From contig NC_135558.1 in NCBI RefSeq assembly GCF_964340395.1, positions 17,938,271 through 18,002,270 on the forward strand: 64,000 nt of DNA. The letters are read 5' to 3'. The translations under genes and the position numbers were made by a program. Below are positions 36,001 to 45,174 of the stretch, piece by piece. Under the pieces are notes generated by a model. That model saw nothing but the letters and a program-made list of their open reading frames with translations, did not search any database and was not told the origin of the DNA. Numbering within the stretch: the stretch's first letter is position 1; each line of letters opens with the position of its first letter. This DNA is from Glandiceps talaboti (taxonomy: Eukaryota; Hemichordata; Enteropneusta; Spengelidae).

Positions 36001-37406
36001 TTCTGTGTGCCAATAGAAAACAAGAAAAGAAATCAAAATGATGAATATAAAATGGTGAAGGCAATAGGCCTTTCCAAACTTTGCCATGGTGCATGGTGGC
36101 GCTCTACTTCTTGTCTGTGTGTACCTTGGGGGTATACATGGTATAGGTTACTCTGTTTATCATAGAGCACTACTGGTTTCCTGATGTCTGAACAATACGA
36201 AAAACTTCCCTGATTTACACTTCTACAGAATACCAAGGGACAAAGCTCTTAAGAAATGGTACTATGAGGTGATGATACCCCCAAAGTTTGAGCGAGGGCG
36301 CTGTATTCTCAATATCCTGTTTTGCAGTCTGGAGTGGCCAATTAGATCCATGATTCTTCAAGGATGACATGTGCAAAGTTATATTTTATAATTATTTGTG
36401 TCTTTCAGCCACGTCTTCAGTTGCATCAACCAAGGAAGGAAGTAGTGAGGAAGACAGAAGAAGTGGTTCTACCAAGAAAAAGAAACACAAAGAGAAGGAC
36501 AGGGACAGGGAGAAGGTTAGTCGTTTTATCAGATTTTATATTTGTTTATCCAAATAAGGGATTGTACGTTCTCGCAAGATATGCAAATGGTTGTCAAACA
36601 TGTGATTATGGTCGAGCTTTCTCTGTTGTCATGTGTGATGTTGTTGAGAACAATAGTGTTGCAAAGCATTTGACACTTTCGGCTTGACCACCCTCAAGTT
36701 GTTTCTACATGTATGGCGAAAATTGGCTAATTTTACAGCTGTGCAAAGTGAGAGTTGATGTATACCTCTAAAAGCAAATTTGTGTCCGAAATGTGTATAT
36801 TTGTCACTTCAAGTTTATGATGGTTACGCTCTACTTCCTGTCTGTGTGTACCTTGGGGGTATACATGGTATAAGTTACTGTGGTTAATCATAGAGCACTG
36901 CTGCTTTCCTCGATGTCTGAACAATGTGAAAAACATCCCTGATTTACACTTCGACAGAATACAAGGCACAGAGTGGTACAAACGGTACTATAAGGTGATG
37001 ATACCCCCAATTTGAGTGAGGGCGCTGTATTCTCAATTTCCTGTTTGCAGTCTGCAATGTTCAACTTTTCATGCAAATTTTATTTAAATATGCAAGTCCG
37101 ATCTCCAGACCCAGACAGTATGTCAGATTGTAGAGTGAACATTCAGTCATCACGGGTGTTTTGTCTTTACAGGACGGAGAAAGATCTCATAAGAAACACA
37201 AACACAAGAAAAACAAGGACAGAGACAAGGAACGAGATCGAGATGACTCTGGAAAGGAAAAGAAGAAGAAGAAAAAACACAAGAAAATGGACGAGGAGCA
37301 AGGAAAGGACAAAGAAATGGAGAAAGAAATGGACGAATTAGAAGCATTTTTAAGTGGCGGGGATAAAACACCTAATAAAGCTGGAGGCGACTATGAAGTC
37401 TTTTGA
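16258..37406 (+). CDS. RABL6: Rab-like protein 6, complete, 13 exons
   Basis: RABL6 (Parf/RBEL1) is a large, atypical Ras-superfamily GTPase linked in vertebrates to growth control and nuclear-cytoplasmic shuttling. Coding exons: 16258-16381, 18610-18744, 27826-28024, 29136-29276, 29937-30042, 30811-30914, 31687-31805, 32493-32705, 33197-33350, 34254-34710, 35557-35686, 36409-36515, 37173-37406. Phases agree; total 2223 bp, 740 residues, against about 729 in human. The N-terminus ([10 protein letters not shown]) and C-terminus (GGDYEVF) match the family. The G domain shows a P-loop GDRNTGKT (48-55), [23 protein letters not shown] in place of NKxD, and AESSMKN. The second half is disordered: polyalanine in exon 7, polyglutamine in exon 8, NPMVAGF plus acidic serine tracts in exon 10, and a Lys-rich tail in exons 12-13. 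Intron 2 (9.1 kb) hosts an antisense DNA transposon. Confidence 0.96.
17098..17428 (-). repeat. About 330-bp CCTAAGG-hairpin repeat, copy 2
   Basis: In RABL6 intron 1, same orientation as 10776-11101. Contains GAGTCAAAACGCTCAAAAT and the TGACCTAAAGG/CCCTTAGGTCA hairpin. Confidence 0.75.
17801..17960. mobile_element. hAT-like MITE, copy 2, left end lost
   Basis: Its right end GAGGCCACACTG is intact. The left end has been replaced by CAT/CGT-rich microsatellite. It shares GAGTCACCACAT and GGGGAACACCAAATT with copy 3. Confidence 0.7.
17962..18113. repeat. (ATC)n microsatellite
   Basis: Imperfect trinucleotide array of CAT/ATC units in RABL6 intron 1, directly next to the truncated MITE. Confidence 0.9.
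20576..20604. repeat. (TA)n microsatellite
   Basis: Short alternating TA run in RABL6 intron 2. A similar run is at about 20803-20823. Confidence 0.85.
21014..21268. mobile_element. Palindromic MITE abutting the large transposon
   Basis: The ends TACAACCCGTAACACC and GTGTTACTCATTGTA are inverted, with further pairing through CTCGTTTATAG and TGTAAAAGTATAC. A second copy is at 44165-44401. Its right end contains the insertion site of the 5.5-kb transposon. Confidence 0.75.
21268..26816 (-). mobile_element. Autonomous-looking DNA transposon with long terminal inverted repeats
   Basis: The ends are AGTGCAGCAG (21268-21277) and its complement CTGCTGCACT (26807-26816). Matching blocks continue inward for about 130-140 bp: GGTTAAAAG then ATGAAACTTG, TTTCAGATATGGATCCAA, and CAGCGCCCTCTAGTGGCCA. 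Immediately outside are ATTGT (21263-21267) and ATTGC (26817-26821), a likely 5-bp target duplication with one change. Removing the element and one copy rebuilds the unit of the adjacent repeat (TTGTAATATGAATG). It carries one intact frame and lies antisense in RABL6 intron 2. The superfamily cannot be named from the ends alone. Confidence 0.82.
21729..26294 (-). CDS. Transposon protein: zinc fingers, candidate nuclease region, CXC tail
   Basis: This is an intact, intronless frame of 1521 residues from ATG 26294. The frame stays open upstream to about 26390, but only with non-ATG codons. Two C-x2-C ... H-x2/3-C modules lie at about 28-100 and 145-201, separated by a basic stretch. A middle region has DNIDHN (from about 493), VVVMDQP (Asp 671), GALHIEM and DQAHEQSN (886-893), acidic motifs that could form an RNase-H-type centre. 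The C-terminal part has HEEADTRLA (about 1254), TVDTDVVVI (Asp 1282, 1284) and LTGCD (Asp 1341) followed by GKGKK. Their order and spacing recall the FEN1/XPG acidic residues and their helix-hairpin-helix. The last 35 residues form a CXC cysteine cluster (1489-1518). I know similar unnamed proteins as high-copy families in marine invertebrates and fish. Transposase function is inferred from the flanking inverted repeats. Confidence 0.8.
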   Translation of the reverse strand: MSKAYKLVDTSEPGPSGQISHEINWQMCILCQTLTSEPLQCPANSKRKDFGAGYKYVAENLIQFHELNALPLEVDMEKLDTGSGIEDTFRENKAAWHKTCRNKISTMHLERVRKRKAEKSQDSSPVKTRKARSVCKQKEGASDICIFCDSVAGLAGLHKASTFELDFKVRKCATELNDTKLLSKLAGGDMVAIDAQYHVNCLAKLYKRAQLLEKNTKERQSEGALHGIVFAELVSHLETFRDSKETRPVFYMADIKNLYASRLQELGVENVKVHTTRLKNRVLAAITDLKAYNQGRQILLAFDHDVGEALKQVCDQDYDSEALALAKAAKLVRRDIFNTKQEFNGQFLEDSQEKAVPASLNALISMILDGPNIKEQAVEMKPKSHASQAISQLIVFNSVKSRYIQSPSSTMSTRHSRDKETPVPIYLALKIHAETRKRGLVDTLHGMGLCISYDRLLSISTDIGNKVCEMYEEEKVVCPPKLKKQLFTTAAVDNIDHNPSSATAKDSFHGTSISMMQHPTLETQGVPRDVPVLDVSGNEYKSTSIAPMPMSYINVPPAPPTRKDLLVPQGIGPIKPNTPLFPEVLEKEYEWLHHLRQLINKTELSKDDFISWSAYWASMQPPMNDPTTIVALMPLFQECAHSVAMIQHAMNTVKAAVHYLNPEQVPVVVMDQPLFAIGKTIQWNFPITHGEDKFVIMFGALHIEMAAFKVLGDWLEGSGWTTALCTAGVTSSGTADSMIKAAHLTKTRHAHQLTAATLFILQHQAYDTYMNMVPENPLEFTAWCDKMSIEQPQFQFWSLVLQLELCILRLVGSIREANFSRYLESLAKLMPWIFSLDHINYARWLSVHIRDLCALPESHPSVYQAFCSGGFVARKSKRPFSAMALDQAHEQSNALVKGDGGAVGLTENPSALRRWMVSGPEVSRMIQEFEENRGTKESSLVHHEQSLGVQKSFGKDVSSLVMVFNEMGNPFQEDSGDLLALDTKDIMDPEVVKTVREVYKRGQEQYDLFVKERFIDRTKTIQEPIKKNKMSLFSKKKTTVKQKAQVTTLKEDCALFSRLYIACQSRDGNLEEFFKHENQPWPPSLARQDEMRTGNKALLLTELEALTQTRVAAPNVTAMVLDGAMIVQMLSPGTTKTFQEYSDTVFKPYILLNLDHVDRLDIVWDVYFADSLKAATREKRGKGARRRVSPSSNIPSNWQSFLRDNDNKTELFRLLSEQMTSTEVDGKELYSTFGNEVLCTPARLDKGRIEPCSHEEADTRLALHLCDAAENGHQNIMVRTVDTDVVVIIVSNLHLIPVAKVWISFGVGRHYRYIAAHEIANSLGPHKAKTLSIFHALTGCDVTSFFCGKGKKSTWDTWQVFPEVTDAFLTLAEAPEQVPDNCMSLIERFVILWYDRTSGMHNVNEARQHLFSRKSRALENIPPTQAALQQHVLRATYQGGHVWGQALQRDPKLPSPMDWGWTKKDDSPWKPKWTTLGQAHEMCYELIHCNCKKACRGLCRCYKASLNCTALCYCEGNCHQD
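26822..27165. repeat. Tandem array of MITE-end units, alternating about 64 and 70 bp
   Basis: Five units of AATATGAATGCTATAAAC ... TAGCACATAGAGAAGTGC ... CAGTGTTACTGGTTGT. Alternate units carry six extra bases (ACATGT) before TAGCACATAG, giving a two-unit higher-order pattern. The unit is the right half of the MITE at 21014-21268. Confidence 0.85.
27170..27425. repeat. Dispersed repeat, copy 1 (second at 47445-47690)
   Basis: Shared landmarks are TGTTTCTCGTGACC, TTTCTTTGATTCA, GCCAGTGATGGTAA, GAAATTTGGGACC and TTCTAAGGCATCCAGA. The copies lie 20 kb apart and are moderately diverged. Confidence 0.65.
27551..27731. repeat. 38-bp minisatellite, about 4.5 units
   Basis: Units of GAGGTATGTACATGTAATAT then GATGGGAAACTCCAATCG, just upstream of RABL6 exon 3. 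The last unit is shortened. Confidence 0.92.
29515..29835 (+). repeat. About 330-bp CCTAAGG-hairpin repeat, copy 3
   Basis: In RABL6 intron 4, opposite orientation to copies 1 and 2. Contains TTCAGCCAAGGAAAATACGT and GACGTAGACATGCATTG. Confidence 0.8.
30290..30620 (+). repeat. Dispersed repeat, copy 2 of the 13390/56905 family
   Basis: Contains CAGACAACAACAATATATTC, CAATTAGACATCGTACATAT and GTGCGGACCCAAAAATCAAT. Best match is 56905-57230, same orientation. Confidence 0.6.
30940..31180. repeat. About 100-bp tandem repeat with TGACCTCT(A/C/G)GAGGTCA palindromes
   Basis: Two and a half units in RABL6 intron 6. Each unit starts with a 16-bp palindrome in the series TGACCTCTGGAGGTCA, TGACCTCTCGAGGTCA, TGACCTCTAGAGGTCA. 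The rest includes CATCCTGG, ATAGTGATGGTA and ATTGTGAGGTAAT. Confidence 0.8.
31204..31322. mobile_element. 119-bp foldback MITE with 8-bp duplication
   Basis: The ends TAGTCTCGGTTATCCAGACT and AGTCTGGGCAACCGAGACTA pair, and the arms continue through CTCGTCTCTGGGGG and CCCCCTAGAGACGAG. Flanks ATTTACAT and GTTTACAT match at seven of eight bases. It lies in RABL6 intron 6. Confidence 0.82.
32045..32430 (-). repeat. About 400-bp dispersed repeat, second copy
   Basis: Opposite orientation to 3236-3640. It lies in RABL6 intron 7, just before exon 8. See that entry for the shared blocks. Confidence 0.75.
33079..33104. repeat. 26-base G homopolymer
   Basis: Uninterrupted G run in RABL6 intron 8. The length is probably polymorphic and prone to sequencing error. 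Confidence 0.9.
34060..34212. repeat. Diverged tandem repeat upstream of RABL6 exon 10
   Basis: Roughly 60-bp units with TTTGCATA(G/C)CTT, CCTAATTTTGGTAGG and GTAAAATT, about 2.5 copies. The last ends about 40 bp before the acceptor of exon 10. Confidence 0.6.
35134..35367. repeat. 39-bp pyrimidine-rich minisatellite, 6 units
   Basis: Six units of CACCTTGGTGCAGTGTAAGA then CTT(C/T)CTCTCTCTCCCCTTC, in RABL6 intron 10. 39 is a multiple of three, so several frames on both strands stay open; these are not genes. Confidence 0.95.
35699..35762 (+). repeat. Partial duplicate of RABL6 exon 11 end including the donor
   Basis: Copies the last part of exon 11 (TTCTTAGAAACACATACTAT ... ACCATCTACTAC) with an internal deletion of about 10 bases, then CAAGTAAGTCAATTT, the same donor context as the real exon end at 35686. 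It starts about a dozen bases after that exon. Confidence 0.85.
36098..36330 (+). repeat. Direct repeat, copy upstream of RABL6 exon 12
   Basis: GCTCTACTTCTTGTCTGTGT to GCGCTGTATTCTCAAT, about 85-90 percent alike to 36825-37054 by eye. Both contain ACCTTGGGGGTATACATGGT. Confidence 0.88.
36825..37054 (+). repeat. Direct repeat, copy downstream of RABL6 exon 12
   Basis: Same orientation as 36098-36330; the pair encloses exon 12 (36409-36515). Confidence 0.88.
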
Positions 37407-39091
37407 TGAAAACAAAGAAGATTTAAACCAAAATTCTAGAAAATTATACGTACCTGCTAAATTAGAACCTACAGGGAGTTGATTATAATTTATTTACACT
37501 GACTGACAGAGACACAGGAAAACGTTATACTCCCCCAGATGTCTTTATGTCGATGTCCAGACAACAAGAACATGTGATACATGTACTAGAAAGTGAAATG
37601 TACATTGTTAAAAAAAAGAATGTTTCCAATTGACACCAATGATTTTTAGACAGAAGAGAGCTGTTGATATATATGCATGTTTATATTTACTACTGCTATC
37701 ATGGATGCCAATAGAGGGCGCTCTTCTAAAGGCACCTGGTGGTGAAATGTTACATTTTAGTTTTATGTAGATGTTAGGGTGATGTCGTACATCAAAGAAG
37801 ACTTCAACCATGGAAAAAAAAAACAAGACCTGCTTTTAATGGCTGCAGTACTGGAACTTTTGTATGACCAGCAGTACAATAATTATGTCAGAGAGATCAT
37901 TGTCTGACTAATAAGATGGTGACTACACTACATGTACCTGAATCTCCATGTTGTGGAAGTGTCCGTACTGCATATTGTTAATACTGACAACAGAGGGAGC
38001 TGTACTAACATGTCATTAGGACACTCTACTAAGTTGTACCCATAGAGGGCGCTGTACTAGTCTGACTGTAGAAGGCTCTTTATTGAAGTTCATGATTGAA
38101 TCATGGAAGAAGGCTGTACAGAAGTCTTTGACAGTGAAGAGTCTTTCATTGAACTGACCGTAGTTGGCTTGCAAGTGAATTCTTGGACTCGGCTTTAAGA
38201 GTAAGGTTGAAATTAGGCACTTGGTGTGTTCCAACCTTTTGCCAGAAAGAGGCATTGACCATGTTCGTAGTCAGAATAGAAGTGATGCTGCTGCAACAGC
38301 GCCCTCCCAATGTGTAACAGAGAAAAGTCTTCTGTGAAACATCGACAGTATAACTCGCACTCACCTAGAGTTGATAAAAATATACACAGAAAGTCTTCAA
38401 TATGTACTCTTAAATAATTCTCTCTGATCAAATTCAAAGGGGTACCAAGTCCCTTTGTCAATTCATTGTTCTTTGTGGACAGTAATCAAAATGGCATTGA
38501 ACATGTGTTATGTGTGTCCATGAACAAGATGGAAGGTGATGTCGTTATTTCCTGTTGAATTCCAGTGTTCTCCCAAACTAGATGACATGCAAGGTGCCAA
38601 GTCAAGTCTTTCTGAGCTCTCTTGAACAAATTAACAGAAGTTACTGAATTCCCTTGAAATTTAGTTAACTCCCAGAAAAAAAGTGATCAATGGTGTCTAG
38701 TCCTTTCAAATGGGAATTTCTTTCACTGGTAATAGAGGGCACTGTTCTAAAATGTATCAATAGAGGGCAGTGTTTCAGTATAGGGCATCCCTCTGGACAA
38801 ACCAAAAAAGTATATTCAAGACCTGAGCATTTTAGTAAATGATAAAACAAATTGTATAAAAATGGTCATCTTATGGTCTTGGGGCTAATTTTGGTTGATA
38901 AATCAATGATATAATCATAATGGCTTATATACCAGGGGGAGGGACATCACCTCAGAGCTGAACTAACCAGTCACTTAGTTTTTAAACCATTGTGTGTGGA
39001 AAAATCCTTAGGAGAACCATCTGTGTTTTGTTATAGGACTCCTGAAATACAGGGGCTTTGCTCTCTTCAAAGCTCTCTTATTACTCTGGTA

Positions 39092-39372
39092 AGTGAGCCT
39101 TCGGTTTGCTAAGATAGACACAAACTAAAACTATTGTCACAATTTGTTGATACAACTGTGATAAGCTATTGAATGGATGTTGGTTTTTAGTCTCAGTAGG
39201 GAGTTCAAGTTTCATAAACTTACAGTGTACTGTTTTGGGACTTCCATTGTTTACACTTTCTTGATCACACACAGGGTGATTAGAATCGCACAACAGAGGA
39301 ACCGCTATCACCCACTTGTGTAATCTACCACATTGAAGAACAATAGATTTAGTTTGTGTCTATCTTTAAAAA
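39092..39372. mobile_element. MITE with GTGGTAGATTACACAAGTGG core, reverse copy
   Basis: Contains CACCCACTTGTGTAATCTAC and GATTAGAATCGCACAACAGA, the reverse of the 50240-50532 element. Both ends read (C/T)AAGATAGACACAAACTA or its complement. Confidence 0.65.
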
Positions 39373-41875
39373 ACCTGTATGCTCAAAAACCAGTGTAATA
39401 CATTGTCAAGTATATGTGTCAACGATGCCAAGGTCAAAGTCACAAGATGTAAACAAGTTCTAAAAAATACAGAAGTAACGAAAGGAGATGTGAAATAGTT
39501 TTTAAGAGTTGTACATTGATAATGGATCTATATTTTAACTTGTGAGGGGGAAAAAAGGGGGGAAATATTGAAAGAAAATGAGAATATGTTCAGAATATAT
39601 TACAAACCTTTTACCTGTATGAAATAGAGACACATACTGGTCCTCAAGACATGCATGTAAATTTTTGAGAAGTTTTGCTCACCATTTATTGTGGAATTTC
39701 AGTAAGAAAAAGAATAGAATGAAAGTACAATTAATTTGATTATAAATGAAGGGCATTCTACTTCATGTTGTAGGAGACATTTTTTTTTCTTCTAAAAAAT
39801 AAATTAGGTTTTTTTTTTTTGTTTGTTTTTTTTGAGTGGTGCAGTCCAGTGCTTTGTAGGGTTAGGCAGTAGTATCCCTGCTGTTGCAGTATCTGTGGAA
39901 GTCCTGTGCAATGAAAGAATATTTTCCTCTGTATTTTGTCACTTTTGTTGTCAAAATCATGCAAATCTGTACATTGCTGTCTTCTGTTTGCTTAGAAACA
40001 CCAATTTTGCAGATTAGAGGACACTGAATATGGTGTTCTTGCTCTCCAGCCAATCAGATCATTTGTAGGTTGAAGGAATTCCAGTACTCCAAAATGTTCA
40101 CACTAAGCATTGTTGCTATTGGTTGGTTGATCAACTTCCTTATTTGGTCATACCATGTGACCATAAATATTCAGATATTCTCTTCCATATTTTTGGACTG
40201 AGTGGAGAGACAGTTCTCCAAATTGTACAATCCATACAGACCCTGGTAGATTAATTCAGTTTCTGCTTGAATAAATGTAAATATTGACCCAAATTACTCA
40301 AGGATGTAAAATTTAGAGATTTAAGTGTGAAACGTTAATCTTATAAAAGAATTTGCAGCAAGTTTTACAGAAACTCAAAAAAATCTGAACTTGGACATAC
40401 GAAGCTCTTTTGGTATATGTTGGCTTGAAAAATAAAAAAGTAACTGAATTAATCTACCAGAACTGAAATTGTGTTGAGTTTGAAAAAGTGTCATGAAAGT
40501 GGGAACATTTCTGTCTGTTATTCCTGCAACCTTGGAAATTTCAATATATCTCGAAAATCTGCATCATCCGAAAAACTTTCATTCTGTGCCCAGGAAATAC
40601 ATAAATATCATATCGTGAATTCCGACTATGCATTGTACTATGCATTTCTTGTGTTTTGTTGAATTCCAGTACAAAAGTTTTCTTGTTTACTGAGAAAGAT
40701 AGGTATACCTAACCTTAGAAACATGAATAGTATGTAGTGATATCTACTAATGCAGTGAAAACTTGTCAAGCTGCAGAAAGGGAATGAGCTGAACAGTGAG
40801 TAAGGCGATAAGAATGTCATGGTAAAACACTCCAACAGTGACTTGAGTCCTCAAACTACTACAACTGCCGACATCAGACCGTGAACGGACAGAAACTGTT
40901 ACAAACCAGGAAAATAAACAACTGAATTGGATTAATAACACTTGGCACAGCATGTTGGAAGTTCAGTGACTTGTATTTACATTGCATCATTTGATAAGAA
41001 CAGTTTTATGGCTACTTTACATTCCCTTTGTGTAACAGGTTTAGTTCCTCCATGGTCTGATGTCAGCAGTTGTAATAACCAGGTATGATCTCCCTCTATG
41101 GAAATGATGACAAAATATAATGAGACGCCCACACCACATTTAGTTGTGATCATTAACTTTCTGTCAACACACAGCAGATACCTTTGTGTAGAAGGTTCTT
41201 TCTTATCAACCATGTACATTTAAAAAAAAAAAAAAAAAAAAAATCACTGCTGTATCCATTTCATTGTTGCAGCTTGATTTGTTTTCATTGTAGCAATAAA
41301 AAAACAACTTTGATTAAGATGTTGATCATCTGAGCTCATAAAAAAAAACTGATTCAAAATATTATTTGTAAATAAAGATAAGATTATCAGATATGTATTT
41401 AGCATACAAGATTTGCATAGAGTAATCCAGATGAAATTAATTTCTGCTGAATATGGGACCATAATAATTAACTTGCCATAGTATGTTAATCTCAGAAACA
41501 GCTGGAATTATGTCCCCTTCGTTACGTCATATTTGTACATTGCCATGGTAATCAGACATATCATTATTTTTGAGAGTTTTTTTTTTCCTGTATCCCATCA
41601 TCTATGTAATTATGTTCAACTTTCTCTTTAAAGAAATAAAGAAAAGTATTAGTAGATTTTTTGTGTGAAAATTGTTCGAGGTGAGTTTGGGAAATGATGG
41701 ATGCATTATAAGTTTTGTTGAGTCTTGCCACAGGGAGCCCAGGAATCGTGTTACAAACAAACAAACAATGTAAATGTACAAACAAAATATTTATGAGTAA
41801 ATTTAAATACCATAATACATAGATAACTGTCTATAGATTTCATTAGCGATGCATTATATACAGGACTATATACTT

Positions 41876-42190
41876 ATATGTTATTCTCCAATATTTTCCT
41901 TCGTTCAGCCAAGGAAAATATGATTGACCTAAGGGGGCTTTGTCATTGCAAGTCTATAGATGAGTAGTGACAAGGCCCCTTAGGTCACAAGTATTTTCCA
42001 GCTGAATAAAGAAAAATATTTGAGAATAACATAATTATACAAGCTCCAGTAATATCAAAGAAAAATTGGGGAAAATAATAGCAATTTTGAATGTTTTGAC
42101 TCGTATTTCAAACACAGCAGAACCAGTGACGTAGACATGCATTGTCGTGACGTAGAATGACCAGATTATATATTCCATATTTTATGCTTG
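41876..42190 (+). repeat. About 330-bp CCTAAGG-hairpin repeat, copy 4
   Basis: Downstream of RABL6, same orientation as copy 3. Contains TTCAGCCAAGGAAAATATG and GCCCCTTAGGTCACAAGTAT. Confidence 0.8.
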
Positions 42191-42689
42191 TGCATGGTAT
42201 CATGAACTATGTTACTATGAACCTATACATACAGCCAAAACAAAACCTATTGTTAACCTTATATGGCCATATACTAGAATCAAGATTAAATATTCATACC
42301 CACATATCCATATATAGATATTGAAAGCCATCCAGAGTTAATCATGCGTTTATGGTATTTTCATTGATATATTTGTGTTTGTTTGTTTGACATGTTTTTG
42401 ACTTTTGTTTATTTGTTTGTTTGTAACAATTTAAGTTCCTGGGCTCCACGCCCTGTGGTCTTTCTTGTGCCCTAAATACTATGCACTGTAACTATGTGTG
42501 TTATTATACGGCTACAGTCCCAAACTGTAACTAATACCCAATCACTAGTATTGACTTACACACTTGAGATTATGTAGCACATTGCTCTTGTTTCAAATTA
42601 TCAAGGTTAAATTCTGAAGACTAGAAGTGGATAGGGGTAATGTAGACTTCAAGGAATGTGACTTAGTTTAGAGAGGCCTGTATACAGTG

Positions 42690-42940
42690 ATCAGGTGGTG
42701 GGGGAGGGTGGGTGGGTGGGGAAATTTTTTCCACATATTTGCTGCCTTAGATTTGATTTACTGGTATGGCTTAGGGTTACATTAGTCTAGACATTGACCT
42801 AGTTTGGTATGTCCAGGTATTAATTCAGTGACTGAAACAAGCTTTGATAAAGTAGTGCCAGTGTTGGTGGTTGGACATCTATAAGCAAGCCAAGGGGGTG
42901 GGGTGGGGTGGGGGTGGGGGTAGGGGTGGGGGGTCAGGAG
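42690..42940. repeat. G-rich tracts with quadruplex potential
   Basis: Two clusters, about 42696-42722 and 42895-42937, contain many GGG/GGGG runs separated by single T, A or TA. Another G-rich stretch lies at about 43078-43110. Confidence 0.75.
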
Positions 42941-44164
42941 GGTCACTATTTGACTGAATACTGTTGTATATCCAGGGCTGAATTCTATACCAATGGGGGA
43001 TAATTTAGAGACATTATCTAGTCTGTAGGCACTCAGTGCTTGTGTGGTCTTTCCAAGGTTGACAAGTCTGTATACGGGCTGAGGGGAGGGGATGTGGGTG
43101 AGGGGGATATAATCTAGTCTAAACACTGTACTTCAGACCCTAAGTACTTCTGTGGTATTTCCTGAAAGTAGGCCCAATGGTAACCTTTGAAATGACATGA
43201 AATCATTAACCACAACATGAGATAGGAGCTACTATTAAATGAAATATATGACATTCTATACCAACATTGGAATTTGTGCCATTGGTATTAACTGTAACAT
43301 TTCGAACAGTTGCCATCATATCAATACACACAGTATACATGTATATCTGTCATGACCAAACATTCATACACCAGGAATTCAGCCCACTTCCATAAGACAA
43401 CATTGCAGTATACCCTCTGCCAAAGTCGGGAGATATCGACAAAATAAAGGGGCATGAATATTTTATTGCTTTATTTGGTTTATGCCGACAGCGCAATTTC
43501 ATAGAATGCTGATAAAAAATAGTATAAACTGACATACTATTAGATTATGAAAACAATTTTACTTTACATTTTAATACTTGTCAGATCCCCATTGGTATTG
43601 TGTGCTAAATTAAACAGCCTGTGATCCCCACTGGTATTGTTTGATAAATCCAACAACATATGGTGTTTGTTTTTATGAAAATATCTTTCACCAATGAAAG
43701 GTTCCATGAAGTATTTTGTAATAATTTTTTTAACTGACATTGAATTTGTGATCTGTTCAAAAATTCGTGTCAGTTAGGATAGAGGAATGAATAGTGTAGT
43801 GATCAGCCGTTCTCAAGTCAACAGGTAGGCTAGGAATCAAGTAAAGAAATTCATAGGTACACTATCACATTGTACTGAGTTTGTAGATTTGATTTGACTC
43901 TCAACTTTTAACATCGATCCACTGAACATATGTGAGTGAATTAAAGTCTCGATCCAAGTTGATGTATATTTTATGACTATGTATATGTCAAGTTTTATGA
44001 TCACCATCTGTGTAAGTTTGTCTTAGAGTTAATGATAACATTGCATTGTCATGTTATGAGGACAGGACACTCAGCTATCGTATAGACACTAAAACCTTCC
44101 CATATAATATTGTTGCTTTTTATGTATAGCACCTTTCAACTCTGTGTTCAAAGTGCTTTACAAT

Positions 44165-44401
44165 TACAATGAGTAACACTAAAGTAAAGCACTTTCTCTA
44201 TGCTGCTACACTCGTTTATAGCATTTAAATATCAAGTATAAAAGTATACTGTTTCAATTGGTTTATTTACAAGCCTGGCATATGGTCTTTCTAATGTGGT
44301 CAATTAGCAAATGAAACGGTATACTTTTACACTTGATATGGATGCTATAAACGATTGTGGTACATACAGAAAACGCTTTACTTTGGTGTTATGGGTTGTA
44401 T
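44165..44401. mobile_element. Palindromic MITE, second copy of the 21014-21268 family
   Basis: The ends TACAATGAGTAACACTAAAG and TTTGGTGTTATGGGTTGTA are inverted, and the inner arms contain AAAAGTATAC on both sides of the centre. Confidence 0.75.
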
Positions 44402-44805
44402 TACCCCGGTCATGGATCTATAGTGGCACACTATACTTTACTTTCTCAACTCGCTTTATTTTCTCAACTCCCTGAGTGGCATAAAATCCATTGCAGCCTC
44501 CATAAGCATTTCGGATTAAAGCATTCACATTGCAGCCTCTGTCCTACCAGGTCCCCAATTATACAGCTGGGTTGACTGAGGCAATGTCATTGAGTCACTG
44601 GTCCACATCAACATATACTGTGGTGCAAAGGTTATAGATAGAAAATGCTGTCTCTAAAAATTAGTAAAATACACACTTACAGAAACACACAGTACATATA
44701 CATCATACAGTCAGCACAATGCAGATATGGCAGATACACATTCGTCTGTCTATTCGTCCACACCCATGTGATATATACAACATGCATGTACACTTTAAGG
44801 CATAA

Positions 44806-45174
44806 AAAATATTGTTTGGTTCCAGTTACCCGACCCCCACCTAGTTTTTCACTGCCAATCCTAAACTGTCCTCAGTATTCGAGAGAAAAAATAATATCAT
44901 TAAAATTGTGAAGTCTTGCGAGAAATAGTGGATGTGGAAACTGACATCAACTTAAAAAAAGACAATATAAAACTGTTCTTTCAATCTGTAATGGCTGTAC
45001 ATCTGATGAGAAGAAACCAATAACACAGAGACTATGTGGAAAACAATGGAAAACATAACTACCCGAACTACACTCACACTTTAAAAAAAAAAGGAAAAAA
45101 AAGGAAGAAACATCTACCTACCCCACCTATTCTAAACTTGACCATAAAAGGAAACCATACATTTTTTTAGCCCT
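44806..45174 (+). repeat. About 360-bp dispersed repeat, copy 1
   Basis: Shares GTTTGGTTCC, ACCCGACCCCCA, GTAATGGCTGTACATCTGAT and GAGAAGAAACCAATAACA with 59776-60131 in the same orientation, 15 kb away. Confidence 0.85.
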
